Shown here one piece after another: positions 18,748 through 27,555 of a stretch of DNA of 64,000 nt. Location of the stretch: contig NC_013854.1 of NCBI RefSeq assembly GCF_000010725.1, positions 1,951,001 through 2,015,000 of the forward strand, given 5' to 3'. The DNA comes from Azospirillum sp. B510. GTDB lineage: Bacteria > Pseudomonadota > Alphaproteobacteria > Azospirillales > Azospirillaceae. The position numbers and the translations under genes are program-made. The notes below the pieces were generated by a model. That model made no database searches and was not told where the DNA came from. It saw only the letters and a program-made list of their open reading frames with translations. The stretch's first letter is position 1. The number at the start of each line of letters is the position of its first letter.

Positions 18748-18912
18748 GGCTCTCTCCTCTTATGGGGGGAGAACCCATGCCAGCCTCGTAGCCGGACAGC
18801 GGCTCTTCCGCCAAACACCCTCATCGGTTGTCGAGGATGCATCCTGGCGCTGTTCAGATCAAACGGAAATTCGCGCCAGGGGCGGCCATGTCCGGCGGTC
18901 AGCCGATCCGAT

Positions 18913-19737
18913 TCAGCCGGCCAGTTCGCGCGAGCGGCGGGTGGCGGCGGCGATCGCGGTCGTCATCACCGGCTGCAAGCCGTCCGGCGCCATCAGCACC
19001 TCCAGCGCCGCCTGGGTGGTGCCGTTCGGGCTGGTCACCGCCTTGCGCAGGTCGGCGGCCGGCTGCGGCGAGGCGTCGAGCAGGGCGCCGGCCCCCGACA
19101 CGGTGGCGCGGGCCAGCCGCATCGCCAGATCGGTGGGCAGGCCGGCGGCCTCGCCGGCCTTGGCCATCGCCTCCACCAGGAAGAAGACATAGGCGGGGCC
19201 GCTGCCGGACAGGGCGGTGACGGGGTCGAGCAGACCCTCGTCCCCGACCCAGGCGACGTCGCCGACGGCGCGCAGCAGGCGGTCGGAGAGGTCGCGCTGG
19301 CCGGCGCTGACGCGGGAATTGGCGACGGCGACGGTCATGCCGCGGCCGATGGCGGCCGGGGTGTTGGGCATCGAGCGGACGATGACCGCCCCCTCCCCCA
19401 GCATCCTCTCGAAATAGCCGATGGTCTTGCCGGCGGCGATCGACAGGAAGACGGTGCCGGGATGGACGAGCGCGCGGTAGGCCGGCAGCGCCTCCTCCAT
19501 CACCTGGGGCTTGACGGCCAGGACGATCACGTCGGGAACGAAGCCGTCCGGCAGGGACTCGGCGCCGGATGCCAGGGTGACGCGGGCATCCGCCGCCACC
19601 GATCGCGGTAGCCCGGCCCGATCGACCACCACGACGCGCGACGCGGTCCCGGCGGCCAGCCAGCCGTCCAGCATCGCCCCGCCCATCTTTCCACAGCCGA
19701 CCAGCAGCAGCGACGCACCCGATTCCACCGTCATCAC
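18913..19737 (-). CDS. proC: Pyrroline-5-carboxylate reductase
   Basis: 274 residues, the usual ProC length. It catalyses the last step of proline synthesis, the NAD(P)H-dependent reduction of pyrroline-5-carboxylate. The N-terminal Rossmann motif is LLLVGCGKMGGAMLDGWL. The C-terminal catalytic and dimerisation region has LLDPVTALSGSGPAYVFFLV, RATVSGAGALL and SPNGTTQAALEVL, all typical of the family. It starts just downstream of the YbjN-domain gene on the same strand (40-base gap), a pairing that may be co-transcribed. Confidence 0.96.
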   Translation of the reverse strand: MMTVESGASLLLVGCGKMGGAMLDGWLAAGTASRVVVVDRAGLPRSVAADARVTLASGAESLPDGFVPDVIVLAVKPQVMEEALPAYRALVHPGTVFLSIAAGKTIGYFERMLGEGAVIVRSMPNTPAAIGRGMTVAVANSRVSAGQRDLSDRLLRAVGDVAWVGDEGLLDPVTALSGSGPAYVFFLVEAMAKAGEAAGLPTDLAMRLARATVSGAGALLDASPQPAADLRKAVTSPNGTTQAALEVLMAPDGLQPVMTTAIAAATRRSRELAG

Positions 19738-19776
19738 CCCGACCTTCCCCCTTCGCTCAACGAACCGGCTTCGTGC

Positions 19777-20280
19777 TCAGGCTTCGCCCATGGTGTCGAG
19801 GATGGCGGCCGACACCGCCTCCGACGCCGACTTCCCGCCCCAGATGACGAACTGGAAGGCGGGATAGAAACGCTCGCACTCCGACAGGGCGATCTCCACC
19901 AGATCCTCCAGCTGTTCCACCGCGGCACCGCGCGCGCCGCGCAGCAGCATGGTCTGGCGGAACATCGGCGTGTGCTCCTCCGAGCAGACATCGAAATGGC
20001 CGAGCCACATGCGGCCGTTGACCTCGGCCAGCAGTTCGGCGACGGCGAGCCGGCGGGCGGCCTGGACCTTCATGTCGAACTGACAGGAGAACTGCATGGC
20101 GCTGACGTCCGGCTGCCAGACGAAATAGAGCCGGTAATCGCACCAGCGCCCGCCGATCTCGACGACCAGCTCATCCTCGGTGGCACGGTCGAAGGGCCAT
20201 TCGTTGGCGGTGACGATCTCCTCGACGACATCGAGCGGATTGTGGGCGGAATTGGTGGTTTCGACGGCGACTGCCGACAT
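19777..20280 (-). CDS. YbjN domain-containing protein
   Basis: 167 residues from the ATG at 20280, which has AGGAGGAC at ideal spacing. The fold is YbjN / type III secretion chaperone-like: NPLDVVEEIVTANEWPFDR at the start, a central beta region (CDYRLYFVWQPDVSAMQF) and LLAEVNGRMWLGHFDVCSEE. YbjN-like proteins are described as sensory-transduction regulators or chaperone-like, without a defined biochemical role in alphaproteobacteria. Location upstream of proC is a common genomic neighbour pattern, but the functional connection is unclear. Confidence 0.85.
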   Translation of the reverse strand: MSAVAVETTNSAHNPLDVVEEIVTANEWPFDRATEDELVVEIGGRWCDYRLYFVWQPDVSAMQFSCQFDMKVQAARRLAVAELLAEVNGRMWLGHFDVCSEEHTPMFRQTMLLRGARGAAVEQLEDLVEIALSECERFYPAFQFVIWGGKSASEAVSAAILDTMGEA

Positions 20281-20495
20281 GTCCGCGTCCTCCTGTGAAG
20301 GCGCAAAGGGCGGTACCGTTCGCCCGGACCGGGGAAACGCGCCGGCGACGGCGCGCCACGATCCGGGGCAATACCCCGAAGATGATGACGGAAAGGGGGG
20401 GCGGGATCGAGCAAGGCGCCGTCGCGAACCGGCCGCGCGGGCGGCGTGGCGCCGGACGACGGGAGGGGCGTCGGGGAGTTCGACAGCGCCGTCGC

Positions 20496-20837
20496 TCAAG
20501 GGGTGGGGGGAGCCGAGCCGGCGTCGGTGCCGGCATCGCCGGGCTTGCCGGTGGCGGCCTGGACCGGCTGCGGCGCCGTGGCGGCGCTCAGCGACGCGAC
20601 GGTCGCCTCGAGCGCGGCCAGACGCTCCGCCATCGCCTCCTGCTCCTCGCGGGCCTTGACGGCCATGGCGCGGACAGCCTCGTATTCCTCGCGGCTGACG
20701 ACGTCCATCCGCGACAGAACACGTTCGAGCTGGGCGCGCAGCTGGCCTTCCGCCTCTTCGCGCAAGGACGAGAAGGCGCCGAGCGCGCCACCCGCCACAC
20801 GGGCGAGATCGTCCAAAATCCTGTTGTCCACCTGCAT
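20496..20837 (-). CDS. ubiK: Accessory factor UbiK-family protein (BMFP domain)
   Basis: 113 residues. The N-terminal two thirds is the BMFP/UbiK coiled coil: NRILDDLARVAGGALGAFSS, then LREEAEGQLRAQLERVLSRM and VVSREEYEAVRAMAVKAREE. The last 35 residues are Ala/Pro-rich and probably disordered. In Escherichia coli UbiK assists the soluble ubiquinone-biosynthesis complex; the assignment here rests on sequence pattern. It lies between the ybjN-type gene and the AsmA gene on the same strand. Confidence 0.88.
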   Translation of the reverse strand: MQVDNRILDDLARVAGGALGAFSSLREEAEGQLRAQLERVLSRMDVVSREEYEAVRAMAVKAREEQEAMAERLAALEATVASLSAATAPQPVQAATGKPGDAGTDAGSAPPTP

Positions 20838-20937
20838 CGCTCTAACTTCCGGTTACCGTACGTTCATTATGGACGCCGCGCGCGGCGACTTCAACGCCCT
20901 TGGCCGGGAGGACAGGCCATTCACCGGACATCCCTGC

Positions 20938-20964
20938 CCTTCCTCCGGGGAAGACAGGGCATCA
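20938..20964 (-). terminator. Possible hairpin after the AsmA gene
   Basis: An inverted repeat begins within the AsmA stop codon region (TGCCC, CTTCC, loop, GGAAG, GGGCA on the minus strand). It is GC-rich but not followed by a T run, so termination is uncertain. Confidence 0.4.
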
Positions 20965-23900
20965 CTTGGCCGGAGCGGCGGCATTGAAATGGTCGCGCAG
21001 GGCCTTCAGGTCCAGCGTCTGGGTCGGCGCCGCCCAGGGACCGCCGACGCGCAGCGTCAGCGGCGGCAGGTCGCCATCCGTCTTCACCGTCAACGCCAAA
21101 GCCAGATCGAGCCGCTCGTCGGGAAGCGAGACGGTGCCCGACAGCGCGCCATCGGCCGGCCCGGTGGTCAACCGGGCGTCCTCGGTGCGAATCACGCCCC
21201 CGTCGATGGCGATGCGGGCATCCAGCCGGTCCAGCCTGGTCTCGCCCCCCTGCAACGCGCCGGCGACGGCGCCCAGCACCTCCTGGCTGCGCTCCGCCCC
21301 GGCCAGCCGGCCGCGCAGGGTGGCGAGATCGACACCGCGCAGCACGCCGCCCGTGGCCACCGCCCGGCCCCGGCCGCTCAGACTGCGCAGAAGCGCCCCG
21401 CCCTGGCCGCTGCCCGACAGGGTCAGGTCGAGATCGACCCTGCCGCCGCTGAGCCCGAGGCCGGCGATGCTCGACAGAGCGGTGCCGATGTCGGCCTTGA
21501 TCACGGTGACGTCGGCGTCGAGCCTGGGCGCCTGCCCCGGCGCGGTGGCGAGCCGGCCGCTGAGACCGATCTGCCCGCCCTGCCACTCGCCGTCGAGCTG
21601 TTCCAGCGTCGCGACGCCGTCGGCGAGCGTCGCCCGCAGCGCCGGCTGGGTGATGCGCTGCCCGCCCACGGTCAGGGAGGTGGCGGTCAGGGCGAGACGC
21701 CCGTCCAGCGATCGCAGCCAGCCCGGATCCGACAGGGGATCGGACAGGGATTCGGCGGAGGGGTCGGCGGAAGGATCGGCTGCGGGGTCGGCATTGGCGG
21801 ACCAGCCATCGCCGACCAGCGGCGCGCCGCGCAGCCGGTCGAGGTCGAGGTCGCCGGTCTGGACGTCGGCCTGGAACGCGGTGCGCTCCGCCTTGCGGTC
21901 GAGCATCAGCTTGCCGCGCACGGGAATGCCGGCGACCAGCCCCTGGAGGTTGGTCAGGCTGGGCGCGGTGGCGGTACCGGCCAGCTCGCCGTAGAGGTCG
22001 AGCGGGCCATAGGCGCGGGCGAGACCGGTGTCGGTGAACAGCGCGGCGATGCGCCCCATCTCCGGATGGATGACGCGCAGCTTCAGGTCGGCGCTGGGCG
22101 AGTGGTCGAGTCCGAGCAGGACGCCGCCGGCCTCGAGCGTACCGCCGAGCATGGCGGCCGACGCCTCCACCGCCATGCGCTCGCCGTCACCGGCCAGCCG
22201 CGCCTTGGCGCTGACCGCGCCGAGACGCTCGGGCACCGGCAGGCCGGGCGGCCAGGCCACGGCGCTGGGCAGGCCGCCCAGCGACGCCGCCTCCGCCTTG
22301 AGGGAGAGATTGACGCCGCGCAGCGGGATCAGACTGCCAACCTGCCCGTCGATCCGCGCCTGGAGCCCGGCGAGGTCATCCACCTTGGCCTCGCGCACCG
22401 TCAGCGCCCCGGAGGCGACGGTGGCATCGAGATGCAGCCCCTGCACCGGCAGCCCGCCCACCGTCAGCTGGCCGACCCGCAGGTCCAGGTTGGCGTCGGC
22501 GAGGCCGAGCAGCCGCTGCGGTGTCTGGCCGGTTTCGGTGGCGGGGCGCGGGCCGACCGCGCGCGTCGCCTGGGCCGGGGTGCCGGAGGGCGCCTGAGTG
22601 GCGGACGGCTGGGCGGAAGGGGGGTCGGCCGGACGGTAGCCGTCGAGGTTCAGGCGGTCCAGCTCGAGCCGGGCGCCGAAGGCCGGACGGCCGCGGTCGA
22701 CATAGGCGACGGCGCCGCTGAGACGGCTGCTGTCGAAACGAAAATCCAGACCGGACAGCTCGAAACGGTCGGCATGGCCCTGGAGACGCGCCGACAACGA
22801 GGCGCGGCGCAGCCGGTCGGCGGGGACGCCGCCCAGGTCCAACTTCATCCAGTCCAGCAGGGCGCGCAGATTGTCGGCGTTCGCCTCCATCCGCATGTCG
22901 AGCGTCGGCTGGCCGCCGGGCGTCGTCACCTCTCCCGCCGCCACCATGTCGGAACCGCCGGGCAGCAGCGCGCTGACACGGTCGATGTTCAGCCGGCCGC
23001 CGGACAGGCTGGCCTCGATCCGGCCCTGGCGCACCACGCCGCGGTTGTAGCCGATGGCGTCGACCGCCACGTCGAGCTTGGCCTCCACCCCCGTCGGCAG
23101 CACGATGGAAAGGGCCGGCGGCGCCTTGGCCGACCCGCCGGCGGTTCCGGCAGCCGGATCCGGCGCGTCGGTGCCCGTGCCGGCGGTCACCGACGCGCGG
23201 CCGGCGGTCTGGGCGTTGCGCGCCAGCCAGGAATCGAGATCCAGGCGGTTGATCGCGAGGGTCAGCTCGGTGCGCGGGACTTCGCCCTTGGTTGGATCGC
23301 CGGCGCGCAGGGAGGCGTTGCCGGTGGCGCGGGTGTCGCCCAACTGCGCTTCCAGGCTGGTGAAGGTGGCGAGGCTGGTTCCCGCCTCCACCGTCGAGCG
23401 CAGGCTGAAGGGCTGGGCCAGCGCCGCCGGCACGCGGGCGGAGCCATGCGTCTCGACCAGCCTGGCGAAGTCGCCGCCCTCCGCGCGCAGGTCGCCCTGC
23501 ACCTTGAAGGTGCCGCCGGCCAGGATACCGGCGAAGCGCAGCGTCGCGTCGGTCTGGGGCAGCGACAGGGTGGCGCGCACCGGGACGGCGGCGCCCTCGG
23601 TGAAGCGGCCGGCGGTCGCCTCGCCATGCAGCGACAGGCCGCGCAGGCGGAAATCGCCCTGCCATTGGAAGGGACCGGTCAGGCTGCCGGCGGCGATGCG
23701 GGCGCTCAGCCCCTCCACCGTCTCGGTCCGGCCGTTGCGGTCGTCGCGGTAGATGACCGTGCCGTTGTCGATCAGCACCTGATCGAAGCTGACGGCGGAG
23801 ACCAGCCCCTCGGCCGCTCCCAGCCCGTCGCCCTTGCGCGGACCCGCGCTGGACAGATCCCAGTTGATCCGGCCGTCCTTCAGCACCTCCACCACGAAGG

Positions 23901-24234
23901 TCGGCTCGACCAGCGCGATGCTCTCCACCTGGATTCGGCCGCCAAGCAGCGGACCGAGCGCCACGCGGGCGTCCAGCTTCTTCAGGCGCACCATGTCGGG
24001 TTCGTCGGCGCCGGCGGCGTTGGCCAGCCGGGCGTCGCGCAGGGTCAGGGCCGGCGACGGCAACAGGGTGAAGCCGAGATCGCCCCGCAACTCCACCCGC
24101 CGGCCGGTCGCCTGCGACACCCGCTCGGCGATGGCGCCCTTATAGGCGTTCCAGTCGATAAGGCTCGGCGCCGCCAACAGCAGACCGGCCAGAGCCGCCA
24201 GTCCGGCCAGAGCAGCGATCAGGATCTTCTTCAC
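20962..24234 (-). CDS. AsmA-family protein
   Basis: About 1,090 residues from the GTG at 24234 (VKKILIAAL); an upstream ATG at 24312 would add 26 residues. A single N-terminal membrane helix (ILIAALAGLAALAGLLLAA) is followed by the AsmA signature (IDWNAYKGAIAERVSQATGR, RVELRGDL) and then a very long beta-rich region of repeated short strands. The C-terminal AsmA-like region includes GRGRAVATGGVLRGVDLATL. Family members are bridge-like proteins of the inner membrane implicated in lipid transport to the outer membrane and in outer-membrane protein assembly. It is divergent from the DUF4169 gene. Confidence 0.92.
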   Translation of the reverse strand: MKKILIAALAGLAALAGLLLAAPSLIDWNAYKGAIAERVSQATGRRVELRGDLGFTLLPSPALTLRDARLANAAGADEPDMVRLKKLDARVALGPLLGGRIQVESIALVEPTFVVEVLKDGRINWDLSSAGPRKGDGLGAAEGLVSAVSFDQVLIDNGTVIYRDDRNGRTETVEGLSARIAAGSLTGPFQWQGDFRLRGLSLHGEATAGRFTEGAAVPVRATLSLPQTDATLRFAGILAGGTFKVQGDLRAEGGDFARLVETHGSARVPAALAQPFSLRSTVEAGTSLATFTSLEAQLGDTRATGNASLRAGDPTKGEVPRTELTLAINRLDLDSWLARNAQTAGRASVTAGTGTDAPDPAAGTAGGSAKAPPALSIVLPTGVEAKLDVAVDAIGYNRGVVRQGRIEASLSGGRLNIDRVSALLPGGSDMVAAGEVTTPGGQPTLDMRMEANADNLRALLDWMKLDLGGVPADRLRRASLSARLQGHADRFELSGLDFRFDSSRLSGAVAYVDRGRPAFGARLELDRLNLDGYRPADPPSAQPSATQAPSGTPAQATRAVGPRPATETGQTPQRLLGLADANLDLRVGQLTVGGLPVQGLHLDATVASGALTVREAKVDDLAGLQARIDGQVGSLIPLRGVNLSLKAEAASLGGLPSAVAWPPGLPVPERLGAVSAKARLAGDGERMAVEASAAMLGGTLEAGGVLLGLDHSPSADLKLRVIHPEMGRIAALFTDTGLARAYGPLDLYGELAGTATAPSLTNLQGLVAGIPVRGKLMLDRKAERTAFQADVQTGDLDLDRLRGAPLVGDGWSANADPAADPSADPSAESLSDPLSDPGWLRSLDGRLALTATSLTVGGQRITQPALRATLADGVATLEQLDGEWQGGQIGLSGRLATAPGQAPRLDADVTVIKADIGTALSSIAGLGLSGGRVDLDLTLSGSGQGGALLRSLSGRGRAVATGGVLRGVDLATLRGRLAGAERSQEVLGAVAGALQGGETRLDRLDARIAIDGGVIRTEDARLTTGPADGALSGTVSLPDERLDLALALTVKTDGDLPPLTLRVGGPWAAPTQTLDLKALRDHFNAAAPAK

Positions 24235-24533
24235 CGGGTTTCCGCCTTCCCTGCGACCGGCCTTGTCGTCGGCCGGGCCCCTTTGCCACGTCGTTTCGAT
24301 ACCGCCAGCCATCCGCGCCGGCCGGCCTTCCGGCCAACCGGCTTCCGGCGCGCCCCGTCCTTCGGTAAGCTAGCGCCCGCAGAAGAAACAAGCAATTTGG
24401 GCAATCCCACGGCCAACTTGTGGCCCGTCCGATTTTTTCGCGACGTTTTCCCATCCCCCCTTCGGCCCGCCGCCCGCCCGAACCGGCCGCGCGGCGCCCG
24501 AATCCCCGCAAAACAGCCGCCGGAGACCGAACC

Positions 24534-24716
24534 ATGGGCGACGTGGTCAACCTCAACCGTTTCCGCAAGACCCGCGAGCGGGCCGAGCGCGCCAAGGAGG
24601 CCGAGGCGAATCGGGCCCGATTCGGCCGCAGCAAGGCCGAGAAGGAGCGCGACCGCAAGGAGGCCGAGCGGAGAACTCAGACTTTGGACGGGCATAGGCT
24701 GGAGGAGGAGAACTGA
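24534..24716 (+). CDS. DUF4169 family protein
   Basis: 60 residues, highly charged, starting MGDVVNLNRFRKTRERAERA and ending LDGHRLEEEN. The VNLNRFRK start, NRARFGRSKAEKER centre and LDGHR end are the hallmarks of this small alphaproteobacterial family. The function is unknown. The protein is probably helical and could bind nucleic acid or protein, but that is speculation. It is divergent from the AsmA gene across about 300 bases. Confidence 0.88.
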   Translation: MGDVVNLNRFRKTRERAERAKEAEANRARFGRSKAEKERDRKEAERRTQTLDGHRLEEEN

Positions 24717-24913
24717 CCGGATCGGCCGAACGACAGAGCCGCCCCTGACCAACGGAAGAAAAGACCAAGCTGGCGCCTGGGAATAACCTCCGCATTTTCG
24801 TTACTATTGAATGCACCGATAGTTCCCTATTGCGACCATTGCCGCGACTGTGTGAGAGTTCCCTCATGAGCGCCGGCGGGCGCGGTCCTTGGCTGATGGG
24901 GAGGGCGGTCATC

Positions 24914-25744
24914 ATGGTCGACATGACGTCGTTTCGCGGATCGGTGCAGCCTCCTCGGCCCCAATCCCGGTCCCAGTCCCCGGCCCGCCCGCCCGACTGG
25001 CTGCCGGCGATCCGGACGGTCGAGGTCGACCGCCCCTGGGTCTGGCTGGCCTCGGCCTGGCAGGACATGATGGCCGCCCCCGTCATCAGCGTCGCCTATG
25101 GCGGGCTGGCGGTGATCTCCAGCTTCGTCCTGGTCGTCGGGCTGGCGATGATGGACATGGAATATCTGCTGCTGCCGATGGCGGCGGGCTTCATGCTGGT
25201 CGGTCCGCTGTTCGCCGTCGGGCTGTACGAGACCAGCCGGCTGCTGGAGCTGGGGGAGCGGCCGACCTTCGGCAAGGTCGTCGCCGCCTACCGCCGCAAC
25301 GGGGTGCAGATCGCCGGAATCGGCATGGTGCTGATGCTGGCGCTGCTGGCCTGGATCCGTGTCGCCTTCCTGATATTCGCGCTGTTCTTCTCCGGCGAGC
25401 CGCCGGCGTTGGACCAGCTGGTCGACCGCATCTTCTTCTCGGCCGAGACGATTCCGTTCCTGCTGACCGGAACGCTGTTCGGCGGGATCATCGCCTCGGC
25501 GGTCTTCTCCATCGCCGCGGTGTCGGTGCCGATGCTGCTCGACCGCGAGACCGACGTCTTCACCGCGATGGCGACCAGCATCGCCGTGGTGCGCGCGAAC
25601 ATCCGGCCGATGATCGGCTGGGGCTTCCTGATCGCCCTGTTCATGAGCGCCGGGATGGTCACCGGCTTCCTGGGTCTGGCGATCGCCCTGCCGGTGGTCG
25701 GCCACGCCTCCTGGCACTGCTACCGCGATCTGGTCGGGCGGTAA
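24914..25744 (+). CDS. DUF2189 family membrane protein
   Basis: About 276 residues from the ATG at 24914, which follows GGGGAGGGCG at suitable spacing; in-frame starts exist upstream at 24866 and 24830. A Pro-rich cytoplasmic N-terminus with IRTVEVDRPWVWLASAWQDM is the DUF2189 opening. About six membrane helices follow, among them AVISSFVLVVGLAMMDMEYL, LPMAAGFMLVGPLFAVGLYE and GTLFGGIIASAVFSIAAVSV. The function is unknown; it is an inner-membrane protein. A strong hairpin terminator follows. Confidence 0.88.
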   Translation: MVDMTSFRGSVQPPRPQSRSQSPARPPDWLPAIRTVEVDRPWVWLASAWQDMMAAPVISVAYGGLAVISSFVLVVGLAMMDMEYLLLPMAAGFMLVGPLFAVGLYETSRLLELGERPTFGKVVAAYRRNGVQIAGIGMVLMLALLAWIRVAFLIFALFFSGEPPALDQLVDRIFFSAETIPFLLTGTLFGGIIASAVFSIAAVSVPMLLDRETDVFTAMATSIAVVRANIRPMIGWGFLIALFMSAGMVTGFLGLAIALPVVGHASWHCYRDLVGR

Positions 25745-25770
25745 CACGCATGCGGTGATGCGCATGCGGG

Positions 25771-25804
25771 AACGCCCTCTCCCCAGGCGGGAGGGGGCGT
25801 TTTC
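25771..25804. terminator. Bidirectional terminator between DUF2189 and DUF1192 genes
   Basis: The stem AACGCCCTCTCCCC pairs with GGGAGGGGGCGTT around the loop AGGC and is followed by T residues on the plus strand. It lies between two convergent genes and closely resembles the hairpin after glnD. Confidence 0.75.
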
Positions 25805-25806
25805 CG

Positions 25807-26004
25807 TCAGCCCTTCTTGAAGAACGCCTCGGCCGCCGATTTCTGCGCCTGTTTGGCGGCGATGACGGCGCGGGCGCGGGTGATCTCCGCCTCCAGCGTG
25901 GCGATGTAGGTCTCGATCTCGGCCACGCCCATCACGGTCAAATCCTTGGGCGCCGGCTTGCCCTTGCGCGGCTCCAGATCCTCCAAACGGTCGTCGATCG
26001 CCAT
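25807..26004 (-). CDS. DUF1192 family protein
   Basis: About 65 residues from the ATG at 26004 (MAIDDRLEDLEPR), with GGAGGG nine bases upstream; an ATG at 26013 adds three residues. DUF1192 hallmarks are an acidic LEDLEPRK start, PKDLTVMGVAEIETYIATLE, then a coiled-coil-like helix (AEITRARAVIAAKQAQKSAA) and the AEAFFK end. Function is unknown; members are small alphaproteobacterial proteins. It is divergent from the quinone oxidoreductase gene. Confidence 0.88.
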   Translation of the reverse strand: MAIDDRLEDLEPRKGKPAPKDLTVMGVAEIETYIATLEAEITRARAVIAAKQAQKSAAEAFFKKG

Positions 26005-26173
26005 CGCCCGCATCCCTCCCCTGCCCGGTTGCCCGTTCCCGTCCCGATCGTCCCGACCTTGGCGTCGTGATCTTGCCAGGGCGGTCGGGCAAATCTACCT
26101 TTCGGTCCGGACGATTCCAACCCGCCGCTGTCGGAAGACAGGGCTCGCGAAAAAGATCGAAGGGACGACCGAC

Positions 26174-27202
26174 ATGGGCTTTGCCCCACCCGACAGCATG
26201 CCCAGCCAGATGCGCTGCGTCGAGATCACCCAGCCCGGCGGGCCGGAGGTGCTGCGCCCGACGAACCGCCCGGTTCCGCAGCCCGGCCCCGGCGAGATTC
26301 TGGTGAAGGTGGCCGCCGCCGGCGTGAACCGCCCCGACACGCTCCAGCGCCAGGGCCGCTACGACCCGCCGCCGGGCGCGTCGGACCTGCCGGGGCTGGA
26401 ACTGTCGGGCAGGGTGGTGGCCATCGGCGACGGGGTGCAGGACTGGGCGGCGGGCGACACGGTCTGCGCGCTGGTGGCCGGCGGCGGCTATGCCGAGTAT
26501 TGCGTGGTGCCGGCGGTGCAGGCCCTGCCGATTCCCGGCGCGCTGTCGATGATCGAGGCGGCGGCGGTGCCGGAGACCTTCTTCACCGTCTGGACCAACG
26601 TGTTCGAGCGCGGCGCCCTGAAGCGCGGCGAGACCCTGCTGATCCATGGCGGATCGAGTGGCATCGGCACCACGGCGATCCAGCTGGCCAAGGCCTTCGG
26701 CGCCACGGTGTTCACGACCGCCGGCAGCGACGACAAATGCCGGGCCTGCGAGGATCTCGGCGCCGACCGCGCCATCAATTACCGCAGCGAGGATTTCGTC
26801 GCGGTGATCCGCGAGGCGACCGGCGGGCGCGGCGTCGACGTGGTGCTGGACATGGTCGGCGGCGATTACATCGCCCGCGACATCGACATCATGGCGGTGG
26901 ACGGGCGCCATGTCTCCATCGCCTTCCTCCAGGGAGCCAAGGTGTCGCTCAACATGGCGCCGATGATGACCAAGCGGCTGACGCTGACCGGATCGACGCT
27001 GCGCGCCCGCCCCGTGGCGGAAAAGGGCCGCATCGCCGCGGCCCTGCGCGAGCAGGTCTGGCCGCTGCTGGAAGCCGGCGGCATCAAGCCGCGGATCCAC
27101 GGCGTCTTCCCGCTGGAGCGGGCGGACGAGGCGCACCGGCTGATGGAAAGCAGCGCTCATATCGGCAAGATCGTGCTGACGGTTGACGCGGGCGCGGCCT
27201 GA
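26174..27202 (+). CDS. NAD(P)H-quinone oxidoreductase, PIG3/zeta-crystallin-like
   Basis: 342 residues of the zinc-free medium-chain dehydrogenase/reductase superfamily. The N-terminal GroES-like domain has VKVAAAGVNRPDTLQRQGRY and LPGLELSGRVVAIG. The Rossmann motif is LIHGGSSGIGTTAIQLAKAF, followed by the NADPH-binding region. IHGVFPLERADEAHRLMES near the end is typical of the PIG3 group. The likely reaction is NADPH-dependent reduction of quinones or other electrophiles. The zinc-ligand pattern of alcohol dehydrogenases is absent, as expected. A strong terminator follows. Confidence 0.93.
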   Translation: MGFAPPDSMPSQMRCVEITQPGGPEVLRPTNRPVPQPGPGEILVKVAAAGVNRPDTLQRQGRYDPPPGASDLPGLELSGRVVAIGDGVQDWAAGDTVCALVAGGGYAEYCVVPAVQALPIPGALSMIEAAAVPETFFTVWTNVFERGALKRGETLLIHGGSSGIGTTAIQLAKAFGATVFTTAGSDDKCRACEDLGADRAINYRSEDFVAVIREATGGRGVDVVLDMVGGDYIARDIDIMAVDGRHVSIAFLQGAKVSLNMAPMMTKRLTLTGSTLRARPVAEKGRIAAALREQVWPLLEAGGIKPRIHGVFPLERADEAHRLMESSAHIGKIVLTVDAGAA

Positions 27203-27216
27203 CGCCGGAAGGGGCA

Positions 27217-27253
27217 ATGCGGGCCGGGACGCCGGAAACGGCCCGCATTTTCG
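27217..27253 (+). terminator. Rho-independent terminator of quinone oxidoreductase gene
   Basis: A perfect stem ATGCGGGCC / GGCCCGCAT (27217-27225 and 27240-27248) is followed by TTTTCGCTTTTC, 15 bases after the stop codon. Confidence 0.88.
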
Positions 27254-27552
27254 CTTTTCTTCGCCGGTCCGCCGCCGTCGGGCTTGCCTTGGGCGGGCAA
27301 GACGGGGTAGCAGAGGCAAGCGGGCGGCCGGGATTTCCCGGTGCGCCTGCGCAAGCATGCTTAAGCGGAGCGGCGTTCGCCCCCCATCATGATGACCCCG
27401 CGGTCCGATGATGGGGTCCGATGACGAGCTCCGATGACAGGCGTGGGGCGGCCCCGGGGTCGCCGAACCGCTCCGGCGCCGCATGATCAGGTCGAACGGC
27501 CGGCCGCACCACCCGCCAGCGGGTGCGGCCGGTGAAGAGTTTCTCAGGAGGG
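27254..27552. promoter_or_regulatory. Upstream region of trcR with repeated TCCGATGA boxes
   Basis: About 300 bases without a gene. An inverted repeat CCCCATCAT / ATGATGGGG lies at 27382-27390 and 27408-27416. TCCGATGA occurs three times at an exact 13-base pitch (27404, 27417, 27430). Together these form a plausible binding region for a regulator of the downstream gene. No promoter hexamers are clear. Confidence 0.45.
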
Positions 27553-27555
27553 ATG

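Noticed and set aside
20446..24786. A 1,446-codon open frame on the plus strand opposite the AsmA gene
   Set aside because: Antisense shadow of a GC-rich gene. It has no ribosome site, its composition is Arg/Gly/Gln-rich, and the minus-strand AsmA motifs are convincing.
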